DNA of 33,051 nt from Pseudomonadota bacterium (GCA_021767745.1 JAASSS010000007.1:1-33051), one strand, 5' to 3'; shown: positions 17,329-25,646, counted from the stretch's first letter. Notes: generated by a model not told the origin, from the letters alone. Translations and numbers: made by a program.

Positions 17329-18807
17329 TCAGCCGCCTGGCGCCGCCCGGACCTGCAGCGCCGGTGGATTGCGCACCTCCTGTGCGAAGCCCAGAGGGCC
17401 GCCGGCTCCCACCGTATCGGGAAACCAGAGCATGGCGTCGAGGGAAATATCGAGCTTGCCGACCGGGAAGCCGCGCGCATCGACGCCCACCCGCGGCGTC
17501 GCGCCGGGGAAGTTCTCCCAGTCCGTGGTGGCGCCCGGGTCGTCCTCGTAGCGCAGGTCGAGCTGCTCGGGCCAGTCCGGCGGCAGATCGAAGCGGGCCC
17601 ACAGGTCCCAGCCGCGCTGGCTGGCCAGCCACAGCCAGTTCTTCTCGTGCGAGATCGTCACGGTCTTCTCCAGCGCGCTGAGCTTGCCGTCGACCACGGC
17701 GTAACTGGCAGGATCGGCGCTGCCGGCCGCGTTCACGTGCCCGCCCTGGATGTCCTTGAAGTCCAGTGCGAGGTAGAAGCGCGGCTTGTTCAGGACGCGG
17801 GTGAGCACTTCGCCGCCGGGGATTCGGATCGACACCGGCAGCACGATGCCCTGATCGTAGACCGTGACCTCGCTCCAGATGTTGAACACCGGTATGTTGG
17901 CGACCACGATGCGCAGCTTCAGCAGCGTCAGCGCCCGGACCGGGCCATCCTTCACCCGCACCAGCTCGGCCTTGATGTTGTCGACGCTGTCGAACGAGAG
18001 CCGCGGCCAAGGCGAGATGACGCCGGTGGCCAGTTCGACGTAGATCGTGTCGAGCACGCGCGCATCCTGCGTCGGGCCGACATTCGCGCGGAAGTCCTTG
18101 AAGTCCAGGAAGTTCTGCGGCGAGACCGCGAACTGGTAGTAGGTGTTGCGCGACTGGCCGGTCGTGGCATCGAACGAGACGTAATCCGCCGTGCTGCGCC
18201 GGTCGTCGCCCTGCAGTAGATAGGCATAGCGCGTGCGGCCCTCGTGCGTGAATCGCAGCTCATGCAGGATCTGCCCGGCCGGCGCCCCGTGGTGCGCCGC
18301 ATCGTAGGCGTCCTCACCCGTGTCGCGGTACATGAAGACCAGCTCGTCCTGTGCGTCGAAGACGCCGGGGGTGCCGACGGGCGGCGCCTCGCTGGCCCCC
18401 TCGATATAGGCCCAGCCCTCGGTGTCGCGCTCGTCGATCTGGAAGGGGATCGGTACCAGTTCGCCGCCGCGCACGGCGGCAACCGACAGCGTATCGATTG
18501 CCTTGCCCGCGGCCGTCGGCAGGGTGTCGGCCTCGGCGATCACCGGATGCAGATAGCTGTAGTGGGTGAGTTCCAGCGCCTCGATCGCCTGCGCCAGCTG
18601 CGGCGGGGTCAGGTTCCTCAGTACCTGCGGATGATCGTGCAGGTAGGTCGGCTGGTCGCGATAGGCCTCGATGTGCCGGTTCAGTTCGGCGGCGGTGATA
18701 TCGCCGTAGCCGGCGCTGGCCGTGCCGGCCCATGCCAGGGCCAGCAGTCCGGCCGGCCGCAGCGCCTGCCAGCTGCCGCGGCGTAGCCTCGTGATCGTTC
18801 CATCCAT
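17329..18807 (-). CDS. Exported protein of unrecognised family, paralog B
   Basis: This protein has 492 residues, starting at ATG 18807 after AGGGAGA. The signal peptide has a basic n-region (RLRRG), a hydrophobic core (LLALAWAGTASA) and cleavage after Ala32, leaving GYGDI. The mature protein aligns with paralog A throughout: HYSYLHPVI, ELVPIPFQIDERDTEGWAYIEG, DAQDELVFMYRDTG, FRANVGPTQDARVLD, WPRLSFD, RIVVANIPVF, YDQGIVLPVSIRIPGGE, LTRVLNKP, DIQGG, and FPGATPRVG near the end. Tandem duplication is the simplest origin. The conserved acidic DxxDE(I/L)VFM site could bind a cation, but that is only a guess. It is transcribed away from the amidohydrolase at 18991 across a 183-base shared regulatory gap. 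Function unknown. Confidence 0.85.
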   Translation of the reverse strand: MDGTITRLRRGSWQALRPAGLLALAWAGTASAGYGDITAAELNRHIEAYRDQPTYLHDHPQVLRNLTPPQLAQAIEALELTHYSYLHPVIAEADTLPTAAGKAIDTLSVAAVRGGELVPIPFQIDERDTEGWAYIEGASEAPPVGTPGVFDAQDELVFMYRDTGEDAYDAAHHGAPAGQILHELRFTHEGRTRYAYLLQGDDRRSTADYVSFDATTGQSRNTYYQFAVSPQNFLDFKDFRANVGPTQDARVLDTIYVELATGVISPWPRLSFDSVDNIKAELVRVKDGPVRALTLLKLRIVVANIPVFNIWSEVTVYDQGIVLPVSIRIPGGEVLTRVLNKPRFYLALDFKDIQGGHVNAAGSADPASYAVVDGKLSALEKTVTISHEKNWLWLASQRGWDLWARFDLPPDWPEQLDLRYEDDPGATTDWENFPGATPRVGVDARGFPVGKLDISLDAMLWFPDTVGAGGPLGFAQEVRNPPALQVRAAPGG

Positions 18808-18890
18808 GGCGGGTCTCCCTTATTGCTTGTCATTCCTTGCGCGCCGCCCTGCCGGCCGCGCCTGGCGAGCATAGGTGAGCCGCATCTATA

Positions 18891-18906
18891 TTGCGTATTG
18901 ACACAA
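18891..18906. promoter_or_regulatory. Imperfect dyad, possible operator in the divergent gap
   Basis: TTGCGT-ATTG-ACACAA is a near-palindrome (TTGYGT-N4-ACRCAA) overlapping the proposed -35 of the amidohydrolase gene. It lies about 85 bases upstream of the divergent paralog B gene. A dyad here could let one regulator control both directions. Short dyads also arise by chance. Confidence 0.3.
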
Positions 18907-18926
18907 CGCGGGCTGAGGTCTGTAGT
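18898..18926 (+). promoter_or_regulatory. Candidate sigma-70 promoter of the amidohydrolase gene
   Basis: A perfect -35 TTGACA (18898-18903), a 17-base spacer and TGTAGT (18921-18926, 4 of 6 matches) form a good promoter. The start site would be near 18933, leaving a leader of about 58 bases. Confidence 0.5.
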
Positions 18927-18990
18927 TGCAGGTCAGCAATCAGAACAGTTGACCGGACGCCACACGCGACCGGTCGGGGGGAAGGACGAC

Positions 18991-20997
18991 ATGGCCAAGC
19001 GAACGTCCGAGGCCGCGGGGACGGGTTGGGACCTGCTGATTCACGACGCGCTCGTCTACGATGGCAGCGGCCGGCTGCCGCGCCGGCTGGATGTGGCAGT
19101 GCGCGAGGGACGAGTCGCCGCGCTGGGCGAGGGGCTGGACCGCCATCAGGCGGCCCACACGCTCGATGGCGCCGGCCAGTGGCTGCTGCCCGGTCTGCTC
19201 GACATCCACACCCACTTCGATCTGGAGGTGGAGGTCGAGCCCGGGCTGCCGGAAGCCGTGCGCCACGGCACGACCACGGTGGTCATGAGCAATTGCAGCC
19301 TTGGCCTGGCCTATGGCCTGCTGCCCGACGAAGCTGGTGGGCGTGACGACAATGCCATCGTCAACTGCTTCGCCCGGGTGGAAAACATGCCGAAGTCGGT
19401 GCTCGCCGCTGCCCTCGGCGAACGGGTCGACTGGGACGAGCCCGGTGCCTATCTCCAGCATCTGGACACCTTGCCGTTGGGCGCCAACGTGGTGCCGATG
19501 ATCCCGCACAGCATGCTGCGAATCGCCGTGATGGGCATGGAGGCGGCGGTGCGCCGGGCGCCGACCGACGAGGAAGTCGCGCGGATGTGCGAATCGCTGG
19601 AGCGGGCGATGCAACGCGGCTACGTCGGTATGTCCACCGACGGGCTGCCGCTGCACTTCCTGGCGAACGATCCCTACCGGGAGGTGGCCATTCCCGCCCA
19701 GCACGCCAGCCGCGCCGAACTGGCCGCGCTGTGCGAGATCGTGCGCCGGCACGAGGGCATCGTGCAGTTCACGCCGAATGCAGAGAATCGCCTGGCGACG
19801 GCGCAGCTGCTGTTCATGAGCTGTGGGCGCCTGCATGGCAAGCCGCTGCGCATGACGGCCACCGCCGCCATGGACCTCAACAGTGCGCCACGTGCCTACA
19901 AGGCACTGCTTGGCCTGTCGAAGCTGATCAACAGCGATTTCATGCGCGGCCATTTCCGCTTTCAGGCGCTGTCGGCCCCGTTTGTCATGTACGGCGACGG
20001 TGCCACGGCGCCGGTGATGGAGGAAAAGCCGTCCTTCCGCCAGCTGGCGGCAATCGATCTGGACGATCGACAGGCTCGCCAGCAGTTGCTCAATGATCCG
20101 GCTTTCTGCGAGCAGTTCCGGCAGGACTGGATGGCTGGAAAATTCGGCTGGACGCTCGCGCATCTGCGCCGGCGGCTGCAGATCGAGCCGGAGCTGTTCG
20201 CGCGCAAGCTCGAAGAGATGACGATGGTCAGCTGCCCAGAGTCGCGGTGGAATGGCGAGAACCTGCAGTCACTCTACGAGCGCCTGCGCCAGTTCCAGCA
20301 TACCGGCGGCCGGGAGGGCGCGCGTGATGGCGCCGAGGCGGAAGCCTTCCGCCGCTTCCCGGATCCGGCCGACGAGGCCGACTTCCTGCTGCATCTGCTG
20401 CGCAGCTACGACCGGGAGTTCCGCTGGTCGGTGATCACGGCGAACCAGCGGCCGGAGGTGCTGAAGGAGCTGGTCTTCCACCCGCAGACACTGCCCGGGT
20501 TCAACGACAGCGGTGCCCATCTGACCAACATGGCATTCTTCGACGGCAATCTGCGCACGCTGCAGCTGGCGCAGCAGGACGGGTCGCCGACACTGATGGC
20601 CCGCGCCGTGCGCCGGCTCACGGCCGACGCGGCGGATCTGTTCGGCCTGGACGTGGGGCGCATCGAGATCGGCGCGCGCGCCGATCTGGTGATGATCGAC
20701 CCGCAGGCGCTGGCCAGCTACGATTCGGAGGCCTGCACCCGGCTGATCCATCGGGAGATCTTCGATCATCCGCAGATGGTCAACCGCTCGGACGGCGTGG
20801 TGCGCAGCGTGATCATCGGCGGGCAAATCGCCTGGGATGGCGAGGCATTCACCCCCGAGTTCGGCCAGCAGGCGATGGGCAGGCCCCTGACCCGCCGCGG
20901 CACCTCGACAGCGGCCGGCGGCGAGACCCCTGCCGGTGAGGCAGCCGCAGCCGATGCCGAGCACGCAGCGACGTTGCCGGCTGCCGCCTCCGCCTAG
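18991..20997 (+). CDS. Amidohydrolase of the N-acyl-D-amino-acid deacylase group
   Basis: Members of this metal-dependent amidohydrolase family remove acyl groups from N-acyl-D-amino acids. The ATG at 18991 follows GGGGGAAGGA. The 668 residues begin with a beta-sandwich (LLIHDALVYDGSGRLPRRLDVAV) and then the HxH metal motif DIHTHFD (His73, His75). Next comes VVMSNCS, with Cys102 matching the metal-bridging Cys of D-aminoacylase, and later GFNDSGAHL with Asp506 as probable catalytic acid. The C-terminal ADLVMIDP is typical. It is longer than classical D-aminoacylase (about 480): there are extra helical segments around 330-480, and a 40-residue Ala/Gly/Thr-rich low-complexity tail. No signal peptide is visible, so it is cytoplasmic. 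The substrate cannot be told from sequence. Confidence 0.82.
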   Translation: MAKRTSEAAGTGWDLLIHDALVYDGSGRLPRRLDVAVREGRVAALGEGLDRHQAAHTLDGAGQWLLPGLLDIHTHFDLEVEVEPGLPEAVRHGTTTVVMSNCSLGLAYGLLPDEAGGRDDNAIVNCFARVENMPKSVLAAALGERVDWDEPGAYLQHLDTLPLGANVVPMIPHSMLRIAVMGMEAAVRRAPTDEEVARMCESLERAMQRGYVGMSTDGLPLHFLANDPYREVAIPAQHASRAELAALCEIVRRHEGIVQFTPNAENRLATAQLLFMSCGRLHGKPLRMTATAAMDLNSAPRAYKALLGLSKLINSDFMRGHFRFQALSAPFVMYGDGATAPVMEEKPSFRQLAAIDLDDRQARQQLLNDPAFCEQFRQDWMAGKFGWTLAHLRRRLQIEPELFARKLEEMTMVSCPESRWNGENLQSLYERLRQFQHTGGREGARDGAEAEAFRRFPDPADEADFLLHLLRSYDREFRWSVITANQRPEVLKELVFHPQTLPGFNDSGAHLTNMAFFDGNLRTLQLAQQDGSPTLMARAVRRLTADAADLFGLDVGRIEIGARADLVMIDPQALASYDSEACTRLIHREIFDHPQMVNRSDGVVRSVIIGGQIAWDGEAFTPEFGQQAMGRPLTRRGTSTAAGGETPAGEAAAADAEHAATLPAAASA

Positions 20998-21067
20998 CCG
21001 AGCCTGCCGTCGGACCGCCTCCACGCCCGCGGCAGCGAGGCAGTGAGCGGTTTCAGGGGCTGAACGG

Positions 21068-21093
21068 AACAGGGGCGCATCAGCGCCCCTGTT
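21068..21093 (+). terminator. Intrinsic terminator after the amidohydrolase gene
   Basis: An 11-bp perfect stem (AACAGGGGCGC/GCGCCCCTGTT) with an ATCA tetraloop is followed by TTGCTTACG. It lies 70 bases past the stop and about 95 bases beyond the convergent alkB-like stop, so it may serve both directions. It is the best terminator in the window. Confidence 0.7.
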
Positions 21094-21186
21094 TGCTTAC
21101 GCGGCTCCGGGCGAAGTCGCCAGCCGGCCTCTCGCGGCCGGTACCGGCGACCGTCGCGTCCAAAGACGCCTGTTGCGGCTCGGTCC

Positions 21187-22440
21187 CTAGGCCAGCGCCG
21201 CCCCGGTCGGCGACACGCGATCTGCCGCCACGGCCATGCGCGCGGCCTGCGCCACCAGCGCCGGCTGTCCGCTGCGCAGGTTCGCCTCACGTGCCAGTGC
21301 CCGCTCTTCCGGGCTTGCGTACTGCTCGTCCCACTCGATCAGCTTCGGGTTCATCAGCCGGTGCCACAACGGCGGGATCACGGTGAAGCCCATCGTCTTC
21401 AGATAGCCGTGGGCGTAGGTCGGCGCTTCCGGCACGTGCTCGAGTGCCCAGAACGGCCGCAGCGGTTCCAGATGATGCTGTGAATGCCGGCCGATACCGT
21501 CCACGAACCAGTTGGTGAACCGGTTGTAGCAGTCCCACGAATGATGGGCGCGGATCTCCGAGTCCGGCACCCGCACGATGCCATAGTGCTGCCCGTACGT
21601 GCCGAGCTTGTAGGTGAAATGCGCGTTCAGCGCCGAGACCAGGAACCAGAACAGGCCGAGCAGGCCGCTCACCGCCGTGATCAGCACCATCAGCGTCAGC
21701 TCGGCGGCCCAACCGCGCAGCAGGCGGTTGCGCCAGTGCAGCGCCGGCAGGCCAAGCTTGGCGAGGCGGTCGCGTTCGATGGCCCAGGCGGTGGTGTAGT
21801 CCTGCGGCGTGGTGCGCAGTGAATAGCGGTAGATGTTTTCGCCGCGCAGGGCGGTCGAGGAGTCGACCGGCGTGCCGACGGTCAGGTGGTGACCGTGCGG
21901 ATGTTCGATCGCGTAGTAGGTGAACAGGCCGAACAGCGAGCAGGTGCGGGCGGCAAAGATCGAGAGCGGCTCCCAGGTGCGATGCGCCAGTTCGTGGCCG
22001 ATCGACACCGAGCCGATGCCGGTGATGGTCGAAAACAGCACCGCCGAGAGCAGGTAGGTCAGCACGCCGTCGTCGGCGTGCGCCGCCAGCATGTCGAAGC
22101 CGGTCGTCGCCTGTAGCAGGCCAGCCAGCCCCAGCAGGTCGCCGCCGCTGTGGCCGTGCGCCAGCGTCCAGACGAAACCGAGAAAGGCGAGCAGGGTCAC
22201 CGGCAGGAACGCCCACATCATCCAGACGAATACGCGCGGCTGCGTGAAGGGCTTGGTCTCGTAGTCGTCGCTGCTCATCCGCTCGGCGGCCGAGAGCGCG
22301 ATCAGCACGGTCAGCAGGGCGGCCCAGCCGCTGTCGGCGCCGATCCAGATCAGGTAGGTGGCGCCCAGCGCCAGCAGCAGCGGCAGCGCGTAGGCGCCAT
22401 AGCGCCAGACGCTCGCCGCGCCTTGGGTCAGTGTGGTCAT
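21187..22440 (-). CDS. AlkB-like membrane di-iron hydroxylase (alkane 1-monooxygenase family)
   Basis: Family members hydroxylate terminal methyl groups of alkanes or related compounds at a membrane-embedded di-iron centre, with electrons from rubredoxin. ATG 22440 has the strong site GGAGGAG; open frame further upstream is not needed. The 417 residues show transmembrane pairs at about 15-50, 72-95, 125-145 and 245-275. Histidine boxes: HELAH (149-153), EHPHGHH (179-185) followed by VGTPVDSS---RGENIYRYSLR, and RHSQHHLEPLRPF (318-330). The HYG motif is TYGQHYGI rather than NYxEHYGL. Those changes put it away from typical AlkB, so the substrate is uncertain. No rubredoxin gene is adjacent. It is convergent with the amidohydrolase and upstream of nothing on its strand. 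Confidence 0.85.
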   Translation of the reverse strand: MTTLTQGAASVWRYGAYALPLLLALGATYLIWIGADSGWAALLTVLIALSAAERMSSDDYETKPFTQPRVFVWMMWAFLPVTLLAFLGFVWTLAHGHSGGDLLGLAGLLQATTGFDMLAAHADDGVLTYLLSAVLFSTITGIGSVSIGHELAHRTWEPLSIFAARTCSLFGLFTYYAIEHPHGHHLTVGTPVDSSTALRGENIYRYSLRTTPQDYTTAWAIERDRLAKLGLPALHWRNRLLRGWAAELTLMVLITAVSGLLGLFWFLVSALNAHFTYKLGTYGQHYGIVRVPDSEIRAHHSWDCYNRFTNWFVDGIGRHSQHHLEPLRPFWALEHVPEAPTYAHGYLKTMGFTVIPPLWHRLMNPKLIEWDEQYASPEERALAREANLRSGQPALVAQAARMAVAADRVSPTGAALA

Positions 22441-22523
22441 CTCTCCTCCGGCCGCTGTGCCGCGGCTCATTGATATTTCTAATAGTTTTTTGGCTTCGCC
22501 GTCAGCCGGTGCCTGGCGGCCGG

Positions 22524-22539
22524 TTGAACGGTCAGTCAA
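22524..22539. promoter_or_regulatory. Possible operator upstream of the alkB-like gene
   Basis: TTGAACGGTCAGTCAA has TTGA/TCAA ends eight bases apart and a core (ACGGTCAGTC) similar in style to TetR-family sites. It lies 84 bases before the start codon, with an A/T-rich stretch (22468-22492) between. No regulator gene is adjacent, and no clear -35/-10 pair was found. Confidence 0.25.
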
Positions 22540-22581
22540 ACTCCGAGCTTGCGGCAGCGATGGACGTCGGTCAAGCGCCGT

Positions 22582-25296
22582 TCACCCGGTGTTCTGCAGG
22601 CCTTGGGCAATGCCGTTGACGCTCAGCAGCAGCGGCCGGAAGAGGGCTTCATCCTCGCGCTCGCCGGCCCGCCAGCGCGCGAGCAGTTCCACCTGCAGGA
22701 AATTCAACGGATCGAGGTAGGGGTTACGCAGGCGGATGTTGCGCTGCAGCGTGGGATCGCCCGCCAGCAGGGTGTCGGTGCCGCGTATGCGCAGCACCGC
22801 GGCCACAGTGCGCTCGTACTCCGCGCGCAGCAGCTCGAAGATGGGCTGCGCCTCGGTGGGTGCCAGCGCCGCGTATAGCCCCGCGATCCCCAGGTCGGTC
22901 TTGGCCAGCACCATCTCGGCATCGGCCAGCAGGTTGCCGAAGAAGCGCCAGCGCCCGGCCAGCTCCCGCAGCGTCTGTTCGCCGGCCTGCTCGAGCGCCG
23001 CTTCCAGGCCGGTGCCGAGGCCATACCAGCCGGTCATCAGCGCGCGAGACTGTGACCAGGAGAACACCCAGGGAATGGCGCGCAGGTCCTGTACGCCCCG
23101 CTGCTGTCGCCGCGAGGCGGGCCGCGAGCCGATCTGCATGCGCTCGATCACGTCGATCGGCGTCGCGTGACGGAAGAAGGGCATGAAGCGCTCGTCCTCG
23201 TAGACGAGGTCGCGATAAACCGCGCGGCTGCGGGCCGCCAGCCCGTCCATGAGCCGCTGTTCGGCCTCCCCGTGATCGGCGGTGGGCAGGGCGATCACGG
23301 TGCAGACGGCGCTCAGGGTCTGCTCGAAGCTGCGCGTGGCGATGCCGCGCAGGCCGTACTTCTCGTTGATCATCTCGCCCTGCTCGGTGACACGCAGGCC
23401 GCCGTCGGTCGCGCCGCGGGGCGTGGCGAGCACCGCACCCGGGGTCTTGCCGCCGCCGCGGCTGATGGTGCCGCCACGGCCGTGAAAGATCACCAGTTCC
23501 ACGCCGGTGCCGGCCGTGGCGGCCACGAGCTGGCGTTGGCCCTCGTGCACCGCCCAGCGTGAGGCGGCAAAGCCGCCATCCTTGTTGCTGTCCGAATAGC
23601 CGACCATGATTACCTGCCGCTCGCCGCGTGCCTGCAGGTGGTCGCGGTAGTGCGGATGCTCGAGCAGGCGCGCGGTCACACCCGGGCCGTTGGCGAGGTC
23701 GGTGACGGTCTCGAACAGCGGCGCCACATCCAGCGGCACGATGCCGTGCTCGTCCTGCAGGCCGGCCCAGCGGGCGAGCAGCAGCACGGAGAGCACGTCG
23801 TCCTCGGCCTGCGCCATGCTGATGATGTAGGGGCCGATCGCCTGGCGGCCGTGGCGGGCATGGGCCTCGCGTATGGCCTCGAACACCGCCAATGTCTGCC
23901 GGCATTCCGCATCGTCCACGGCTATCGGCTCCTGATGCTCGGCCAGCGCCTGCTCGAGCCGCTCGCGGCGTGCCGTGGCGCTGCGCTCGAGCCAGTCGGG
24001 GATGTCGAGCAGCCGTCCGATCACCCGCCGGTGCACCAGCGAATCCTGCCGTACGTCCACGGTCGCGAGATGGAAACCGAAGGTCTGCACGCGACGCAGC
24101 AGGCGGTGGACGAAGAAGGCGCCGGCCCATTCGCCACGATGGGCGCGCAGGCTGTCGTGGATCGCCGCCACGTCGGCGGCGAAGGTCTCCGCATCCGGAT
24201 AGCCGCCGTCCCGGTCCGCCAGCGTCGCCGCCAGGCGTGCGCCCATCAGATGCAGCAGCACCCGATAGGGCATGTCGCGGTGGCGTGCCGGCAGGCTCGC
24301 CAGCCGCTTCGGGAACTGCTCGCCGTAGCTGGCGATGCGCGCCTCGATCGCCTCGCTGACACCGATGCGGCTGCGTGTCTGGCTCAGCTCGCGGTACAGC
24401 GGGCGCAGTTCCTGCTGATAGGCGAGCAGGATCTCGCGCCGCTGCTGCTCCAGCGTCGCCCGCAGGGTGTCGGCCCCGACGTTCGGATTGCCGTCCATGT
24501 CGCCGCCCACCCACGAGGCGAAGCGCAGCAGGTTCGGCAGCGGATGGGCGCGGGCCTGCTCACCCCAGACGGCGACCAGCGCCTCCTCGATGCCCTCGTA
24601 GAACGGCGGAATCACCCGGTAGATGACTGTCAGCAGGAAGAAGAGCACGTGTTCGAGCTCATCGTTCACCGTCGGGCGCGAATCGGGCTCGCTCTCGGTC
24701 TGCCAGGCGGCCGTGATGTGGGTGCGGATGTTCGCCAGCAGCGCCCGTTCTTCCCGTGGTGTGTGCTGCGGGTCGAGGCGTTCGACCAGGCGCTGCGCGA
24801 TCCACTGCTGCTTGATCAGCAGCGTGCGCCGGCGCGCCTCGGTCGGATGAGCGGTGAATACCGGCTCCAGCCGCGTCCGGGCAAGCAGCGCCAGCGTCTG
24901 CTCCAGGCTCCAGCCTGCCTCGCGCAGTTGGCGGAAGGTCGCCTCCAGGCCGAACGGCTGCGCCGCGCCGGGCGTGCGGGCGTAGGCGCGCCCGCGGCGG
25001 ATGCGGTGCACCTTCTCCGCGGTGTTGACGGTCTGGAAGTAGGTGGAGAAGGCGTAGGTGATATCGACCGCTTCCTGCGCGGTCAGCTCGCCGACCCGCC
25101 GCTGCAGCGTGTCCTGCGCCTGGGCATCGCCGGATCGTCTGGCTGTCGCCGCGGCATGGGCCTGATCGACCACCGTCTGCAGCGCCTCGCCGACCTGGTC
25201 GACGACCACCGCGTCGACCAGCTCACTGAGCACATGGACATCGTCCCAAAGCGGGGCGTCTTTCTCGGCAGGACGGGAATCGGCCTGTTGGCTCAT
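22582..25296 (-). CDS. ppc: Phosphoenolpyruvate carboxylase
   Basis: It carboxylates PEP to oxaloacetate, refilling the TCA cycle and feeding aspartate-family synthesis. The ATG at 25296 follows GGAGG. At 904 residues it is slightly longer than the E. coli enzyme (883). Signature one is VFTAHPTEARRRTLL with catalytic His150. Signature two is VGYSDSNKDGGFAASRW. The mobile loop FHGRGGTISRGGGKT and the invariant C-terminus QNTG are intact. It lies 35 bases downstream of mlaB on the same strand, so it may be partly co-transcribed with the mla operon. Confidence 0.97.
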   Translation of the reverse strand: MSQQADSRPAEKDAPLWDDVHVLSELVDAVVVDQVGEALQTVVDQAHAAATARRSGDAQAQDTLQRRVGELTAQEAVDITYAFSTYFQTVNTAEKVHRIRRGRAYARTPGAAQPFGLEATFRQLREAGWSLEQTLALLARTRLEPVFTAHPTEARRRTLLIKQQWIAQRLVERLDPQHTPREERALLANIRTHITAAWQTESEPDSRPTVNDELEHVLFFLLTVIYRVIPPFYEGIEEALVAVWGEQARAHPLPNLLRFASWVGGDMDGNPNVGADTLRATLEQQRREILLAYQQELRPLYRELSQTRSRIGVSEAIEARIASYGEQFPKRLASLPARHRDMPYRVLLHLMGARLAATLADRDGGYPDAETFAADVAAIHDSLRAHRGEWAGAFFVHRLLRRVQTFGFHLATVDVRQDSLVHRRVIGRLLDIPDWLERSATARRERLEQALAEHQEPIAVDDAECRQTLAVFEAIREAHARHGRQAIGPYIISMAQAEDDVLSVLLLARWAGLQDEHGIVPLDVAPLFETVTDLANGPGVTARLLEHPHYRDHLQARGERQVIMVGYSDSNKDGGFAASRWAVHEGQRQLVAATAGTGVELVIFHGRGGTISRGGGKTPGAVLATPRGATDGGLRVTEQGEMINEKYGLRGIATRSFEQTLSAVCTVIALPTADHGEAEQRLMDGLAARSRAVYRDLVYEDERFMPFFRHATPIDVIERMQIGSRPASRRQQRGVQDLRAIPWVFSWSQSRALMTGWYGLGTGLEAALEQAGEQTLRELAGRWRFFGNLLADAEMVLAKTDLGIAGLYAALAPTEAQPIFELLRAEYERTVAAVLRIRGTDTLLAGDPTLQRNIRLRNPYLDPLNFLQVELLARWRAGEREDEALFRPLLLSVNGIAQGLQNTG

Positions 25297-25331
25297 CGTT
25301 GCCTCCGGCAGGGCCGCCGGGGGCGGCGGCA

Positions 25332-25646
25332 TCAGTCGATGGAGAGGACCGACTCGACGCCACTGACGCGCGCGATCTCGTGCATGCGGAAGGGCATGTT
25401 GACGAAACGGATGGAGCCGCCGTCCCGCCGCGCCAGCCGATACCACTCGATCAATAACGCCACGGCGGCCGAATCGCTCCGACCGACGCCCGCCAGATCC
25501 ACTGTCAGGGCGCGGGTGGCGGACAACCGGTCCGCCACCGCGTCTATAGCATCAGGAACGGTTTCGAACGTCAAATCGCCCGAAATACGCACAGTGTTGG
25601 CGCCATCGTGCACCACTTTGGGTGCTTCTGCCTCAGGAGGCGACAT
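25332..25646 (-). CDS. mlaB: STAS-domain protein MlaB
   Basis: MlaB binds the ATPase MlaF and stabilises the MlaFEDB phospholipid transporter at the inner membrane. This 104-residue protein is a single STAS domain: VRISGDLTFETVPDAI, a beta strand ALTVDLAGV, then GRSDSAAVALLIEWYRLA with the conserved phosphorylation-type Ser after Asp, and SIRFVNMP. The ATG overlaps the 3' end of mlaC by 14 bases. Gene order and domain make the assignment secure. Confidence 0.93.
   Translation of the reverse strand: MSPPEAEAPKVVHDGANTVRISGDLTFETVPDAIDAVADRLSATRALTVDLAGVGRSDSAAVALLIEWYRLARRDGGSIRFVNMPFRMHEIARVSGVESVLSID

Noticed and set aside
21124-21141. Second hairpin CCGGCC/GGCCGG after the amidohydrolase gene as a terminator
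   Set aside because: The stem is only six pairs in very GC-rich DNA, has no T-run, and the stronger hairpin at 21068-21093 explains the position.
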